Shown here: one piece after another, positions 60,075 through 64,000 of the stretch
Layout: the number at the start of each line of letters is the position of its first letter
How positions within the stretch are numbered: position 1 is the first letter of the stretch
Assembly (NCBI RefSeq): GCF_001949145.1
Contig: NW_019091501.1
Location: forward strand, 1 to 64,000
Source: Acanthaster planci
Lineage: Eukaryota; Echinodermata; Asteroidea; Valvatida; Acanthasteridae
Direction of reading: 5' to 3'
DNA length: 64,000 nucleotides
The notes under the pieces: model-generated
What the model was told of the DNA's origin: nothing
Database searches by the model: none
The model's input: the letters and a program-made list of their open reading frames with translations, nothing else
Position numbers and translations under genes: made by a program

Positions 60075-60410
60075 GAACTTCTACCGAGTGGTGTTGAGTT
60101 GACACCGTATGATGTTGACTGGACACCATTCAACGTTGAATCAAACATGAGTTGTTTTGATTTCAAAGTAATTGGACTGCGAGGACAACGAGCAGTGTTG
60201 AGTTGACGCTTTATAGAGTTAAATGAACACCACGTTGCGTTGAATTGTTAAAAACGGTTTTCAATAGACATCGCATGTAATCGAAAATACATTTTTTTTT
60301 AATTGAAAGAGCTTGGACTAAAGGTCAAAGTGGGAGGCTGAATGGACAATGTGTGGCGTTGAATGGAAACTGCATGTATGGTGTAGACACCATCTGGTCC
60401 TGTAACATTA
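60075..60410. repeat. GTGTTGAnTTGACACC-type word cluster
   Basis: Imperfect repeats GTGTTGAGTTGACACC (60092-60107), GTTGACTGGACACC, CAACGTTGAATC, GTGTTGAGTTGACGC (60193-60207), GTTGCGTTGAATTG and GGTGTAGACACC occur every 15-100 bp. It resembles in style the MITE at 54838-55071 but uses a different core. Ends were not defined. Confidence 0.45.
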
Positions 60411-62375
60411 CTGCGTTCAGAAAATGCCGAATGGAATTGAATTAATGCAGAGTGTACATAGGCCACGTGGTGTTATTTTACGCAGCAGTTTTCAATCGTG
60501 AAATAAACTCTGCTTCCGCCCAGACTCCGATGAAAAGCCCCGTCTCAAGTATTACATTACACTTGTAGTGCGCCATTAATCTTTTACCTCTGTGAAACCA
60601 GATGTACGGTTTCTTGACTTTTATCTCGCTGATAGCCATCGGCCGTTTCTCTCCGCTGTCGATCACTCTCCAACTCATCTAGGACTTACAAGGACATTAT
60701 TAACGCGAAGGCGTGGGCGCCACTTCTTCAGAGGATCTTTTTCACGGCCGGAAGCCGACGGAAGATTGGTGTTAATTAGCAGACTACTGTTTGGTGCAAG
60801 AAATAATTAGGAAAGACGGCAGTCGGTCAAACTGCTCTTAGAACGTGTGAACTCCCCGATATTCCTACGTACTGAGCATTACCATATCACTGTAACAACA
60901 CATGTATGCATAACAAGGCCGTCTTTTCTACTCTCAACATGTTTACTGTCATCTGTTGGATTAAACGTCTTTTTCGAAACAAGTATCCAGTGTGCAATAG
61001 CACACCAGTAAAGACTAGCCTACGTTACATTTTATAAAACCTAAACTTAAATTTTAAATAGAAAATTAAACACTTGAAATCTGTAACTTTTTTCAGTATA
61101 TGGCACATGTATAAACACACACGACACAGTAAATTCTAAGTATTATTCATGTTCTTATCGCCACAAGCACAATGAAAAAAAACTTGAACGCATAATGTGA
61201 TGTGTTTTCAACTGAACAGTTAGACATATTTTATTCGAGCTGTAGCACTTTTAAACGTTTCGCTATTTTCCTAATAGATAGAGTAACTGTAATACTGTGC
61301 ATTAAATGTTCATAATCAACGAAAATCTGAGCAACAAAAAGGAAACAATCGTTGTAGTTTTCCAAACAAGTGGCAAATGCCCCGTTTGTTCCGTGTGTAC
61401 TACCACACCCAGCCCACATCCGTCACATATTATGCCGCCTGCAAGACGGTGAAAACTGAACTATAGTATTAATGAAACAGCCGTTCGTGATCACGCCAAG
61501 CCACGCTCCCCACCTTTCCCCCTTTGATTTGCGGTCGAGAAGAACAGGAGCTCTTTTGAAGTGTCAACCAAGAGGACAACCCATCAGAAAAATGAAATAT
61601 GGCGTCACATTCTACAATGGTTTAGCATCAGGTGTTTGGGATGGGCTTTTTCATCGTGATTTAACAGACTTCAATCAATTTGGAGTGTATATTATAATGA
61701 ATGTAAACTACAATGAAAAGTTAGTGACAGTATGTTCCAAAAGCTTCTACCAGAAGACCTTTGGAATCTTAACAGCCCGAGAAATAATGTCATCAAGGGA
61801 GAAAGTAACCTTTTCGAAAACATGAAATCCCATTACTTAAAGTTAACTGTAATTATCTGATTTTCGCGTATTAAAGCACATTACTTACGATTGCGCCGAA
61901 TAATTACAAATGGTCGTTCGTGAAGTCTTTGGAAAGAGTAGCAAACACTACAAATTTTGAACAATGAAACTGGATTAACAAGAGCGGTTTCTTCAATATA
62001 CCCCTTGCTGAAATCCAATAATGGGGATGGCTAATTCAACAAAGGCAGTCCCTATTATGGCGCTGTCAAATACCTTGTCTCGTTTTTCAGTGGGGATAGA
62101 AGATGATAGGACAGGCGAGCACATTGCCTCGAGGACAGAGAAGTCTATACGCATTCTGGTCACATCTGGTGCTACAACATGACCTCAGATTTCAAATGGA
62201 ATTGAACAAACTCCTAGGGGATACAATCTCGTTGGAGGGTCTATTAGCCAAAGTCTCAAAATTGTCCATAGCACAGAGCGTCTTACTAATTATTACGTAA
62301 CGTTAGACTAAAAATGATCCATGCTGAGACCATAGAGAAAGGACACGTCTATGCCCAGACTGCCTGCGAGCTTGA
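60411..62375. other. upstream region of the right-edge gene
   Basis: No exon recognised. A GC-richer block at 60590-60790 with TTATCTCGCTGATAG (paired GATA cores) and GTTAATTAGCAG could be an upstream regulatory element. A 117-codon frame at 61472-61825 has no recognisable content. Confidence 0.35.
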
Positions 62376-62383
62376 TATATAAA
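62376..62383 (+). promoter_or_regulatory. TATA box of the right-edge gene
   Basis: TATATAAA followed by GGGAG is a strong TATA element. Transcription would begin about 30 bp downstream, near 62406-62412. No ATG occurs between there and 62521, so the first start codon of the transcript is the one that opens the signal-peptide exon. Confidence 0.65.
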
Positions 62384-62520
62384 GGGAGTGTCTTGGGTTT
62401 CAGAAATCACAAGCTCTGGTGCCAGCTTCGAAATAATCTTGAACATTTGGCGGTGTTGCTTGCTTGCACAACCATAACACAATAGATATAGATAGCTATC
62501 TTCTGTAGATAACGTGGATC

Positions 62521-62605
62521 ATGGCACCGTACTATATGACGCGATTTTCTCTGTTTGCAGTCAACTTCCTTACGATATGGGCAATTGCGGACCTACTCCA
62601 AATCA
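62521..62605 (+). CDS. right-edge gene exon 1 (signal peptide)
   Basis: Twenty-eight codons plus one base, ending CAAATCA|GTAAGC. A basic residue at position 8 precedes a hydrophobic core from about residue 9 to 23, typical of a cleaved signal peptide. Confidence 0.65.
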
Positions 62606-63733
62606 GTAAGCTGAAAAGTTGATATCCATCTTAACAATAAATTTCTTTATTCAAAGCATTTTAGTCGCTGCTATCGAAGACGGAAACTGATAGGAAACAG
62701 ACACTGTTGCCAGAAAGGCTCTGGTTTGAGAAAGGAAAATCTCTGAATTACTGGTTTATAAAGTATTCACTAATTTATTTTATGCAACGAGCACAGAACG
62801 ACTAGTAAACTTCCGGCGTTTTCTTCTCTTTACTTTTTAGGTGATGCAAGCAATACGAATGACAACATAGACAACTTCCGCCCAGAAATGATCGGTAAGT
62901 TTGAATAAGCCCAAAGACAGTTGCTTACCTAATCTTTAATGAGGCTACCAATGACGCTGGGGCATTAACAGTCGTTTTAAGAGTAATATTGTTGTTGAGG
63001 GATACACTGTTTAACGTGAAATATCTTACATTTTACGCAGTGGCATATTGCTGGCTCTTAGCAAGTCCCGTATACAATACAAATTCTAAGACCACACTGT
63101 TTTGATTTTTTAATAATCTAACCATATTACTAACCTTGTTGGGACAGCTGGCTGATTTTCGTCACGTGAGCATATTACACTTGCATCTCATCTTACCATT
63201 CTTCATTCTGTCCACATAATAAAAATGCAGAATGTCTGTAATCTAGTTAAATTGGCAATAAATAACACATATTCACAATCTAGATAATCACTCTAAAAAT
63301 GCGGTATTACTTAAAATTACACATTAGGACTACCAACAACATTTATCTCTTTCTCAAAATTAACATTAGTTAGTTTGCTTTTCTGATACCTGTGGGTGTC
63401 AAAGTAAAATGTCTATTACTTTTACCCGTATAGCTCAAATTCCCCGCAAGCAAAGTGGACAGACAGGTCTCAAGCCCTTTCCTAAGATTGTGCCAGACAA
63501 TGGAATGTTCCACTTTGTACTTAAAGGTAAGATTCAATGTCTGCTTCTCATGCCAATCAGCGCATTTTGAAATGCCACTAATCTAAACGTAAAGCAGTCA
63601 TACCGTGTTCGATGTGAAAACTATGGAAGGTCCCTCATGAACCTTTTTTTCAAAACATATACTTAAATTCCTTTTTACACAGACCAGAGTGGTAAAGAAT
63701 ACTGTGTGAAATTTTCGTCTAATTTGGGATTCT
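62521..63733 (+). CDS. 5' part of a secreted or type I membrane protein, LAMP-like (tentative)
   Basis: Exons are 62521-62605, 62841-62894, 63434-63526 and 63683-63733, each with GT-AG borders, and all four introns (including the one entered at 63734) are phase 1. The ATG has A at -3 and G at +4. Exon 1 encodes a signal peptide (MAPYYMTRFSLFAVNFLTIW then AIADLLQI). Exons 2-4 give SDASNTNDNIDNFRPEMI, a basic linker with PRKQSGQTGLKPFPK, then FHFVLKDQSGKEYCVKFSSN and LGF. The F-x-V-x-D-x-x-G-x-x-C spacing resembles the first strands of LAMP-type luminal domains, but this short piece cannot settle it. The gene continues past the window. If the last donor (GTGAGA) is not used, the frame runs to a stop at 63886-63888. 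Confidence 0.6.
62841..62894 (+). CDS. right-edge gene exon 2
   Basis: A 54-bp symmetric exon between TACTTTTTAG|GTGATG and ATGATCG|GTAAGT. The peptide is Asn/Asp-rich and likely extended. Confidence 0.6.
63434..63526 (+). CDS. right-edge gene exon 3
   Basis: A 93-bp symmetric exon between CCCGTATAG|CTCAAATTC and CTTAAAG|GTAAGA, encoding AQIPRKQSGQTGLKPFPKIV then PDNGMFHFVLK. Confidence 0.6.
63683..63733 (+). CDS. right-edge gene exon 4
   Basis: A 51-bp exon after TTTTTACACAG|ACCAGAG. The proposed donor is GGATTCT|GTGAGA. It encodes DQSGKEYCVKFSSNLGF, with one Cys. The donor choice rests on the phase-1 pattern and consensus. Confidence 0.5.
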
Positions 63734-64000
63734 GTGAGATCTCAGCCATGGATTTTCAGTGTGCATGTCCATGTCTCCTACTCCTGACATTTAAAAAGCT
63801 CTCCTTAAAAAATGCAATGCATTTTAATCAATCTCAAAACAAACATCTGGGTTCCATAATTTGGGTCAATCTAAACTTCATTGCCTGAAAAACGTTATCT
63901 GTTTGCCGAACAGAGTATTGCAATCACTTCCTTATTTCACGGTGAATTGTATATAATAAACGTCTTGCCACCTTTCTCATCTAACACCAACGTTTTAAGA
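63734..64000 (+). other. probable intron 4 at the window edge
   Basis: Begins GTGAGA. The frame stays open to a stop at 63886-63888, but the peptide (CACPCLLLLTFKKL and on) looks non-coding. No acceptor-exon pair was recognised before the window ends. Confidence 0.4.

Noticed and set aside
61472-61825. 117-codon plus-strand frame upstream of the TATA box
   Set aside because: AT-rich, unrecognised, no splice borders. It precedes the promoter of the right-edge gene.
63734-63888. Read-through of exon 4 to a stop as the gene's end
   Set aside because: A GTGAGA donor at 63734 keeps the phase-1 pattern, and the read-through peptide looks non-coding. Mentioned only as the alternative.

Overview
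This is AT-rich eukaryotic DNA with spliced genes, long non-coding tracts, many small mobile-element relics and two assembly gaps (16867-16899 and 32418-32542). Canonical GT-AG introns, a TATA promoter, dense TACATGTA clusters and relics of Harbinger, Ty3/gypsy, LINE-like and MITE-like elements fit a marine invertebrate. I favour a deuterostome such as a hemichordate, echinoderm or amphioxus. That placement is an inference and I cannot name the species.

Two genes are well supported. (1) On the minus strand, 17914 down to 13150, four exons join in phase into a predicted 742-residue membrane-anchored WS/DGAT-type O-acyltransferase (wax ester synthase / diacylglycerol acyltransferase superfamily). 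Its active-site motif reads HACVSDG instead of HHxxxDG. (2) At the right edge on the plus strand, a TATA box (62376-62383) precedes the first ATG (62521). That ATG starts a signal-peptide exon and three small symmetric phase-1 exons, the 5' end of a secreted or type I membrane protein that runs off the window. The start of a LAMP-like luminal fold is only a guess.

Layout: 1-2.2 kb is TACATGTA-rich. 2.27-3.72 kb holds a large inverted-repeat element and a diverged relative. 3.87-4.05 kb is the first copy of a palindromic MITE. 4.5-6.7 kb is a decayed PIF/Harbinger element with a transposase relic and a convergent Myb/SANT-like relic. 9.16-9.97 kb is a collapsed Ty3/gypsy relic. 10.05-10.55 kb is a 506-bp MITE flanked by TAA. 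13.1-17.9 kb is the acyltransferase gene. 18-62 kb is essentially a 44-kb gene-poor tract with a 167-bp tandem repeat, a tRNA-like SINE candidate, a LINE 3' end, a foldback element holding a short helix-turn-helix-like frame, several multi-copy dispersed repeats and a few higher-GC islands that could be regulatory. 62.4-63.7 kb is the second gene.

The two genes show no visible functional link. The most distinctive content is the set of repeat families seen several times inside one window: a 176-bp palindrome in three copies (one with a perfect 34-bp inverted repeat), a roughly 500-bp family in three copies, and a roughly 190-bp family in two long and two short copies. No complete new system is evident.
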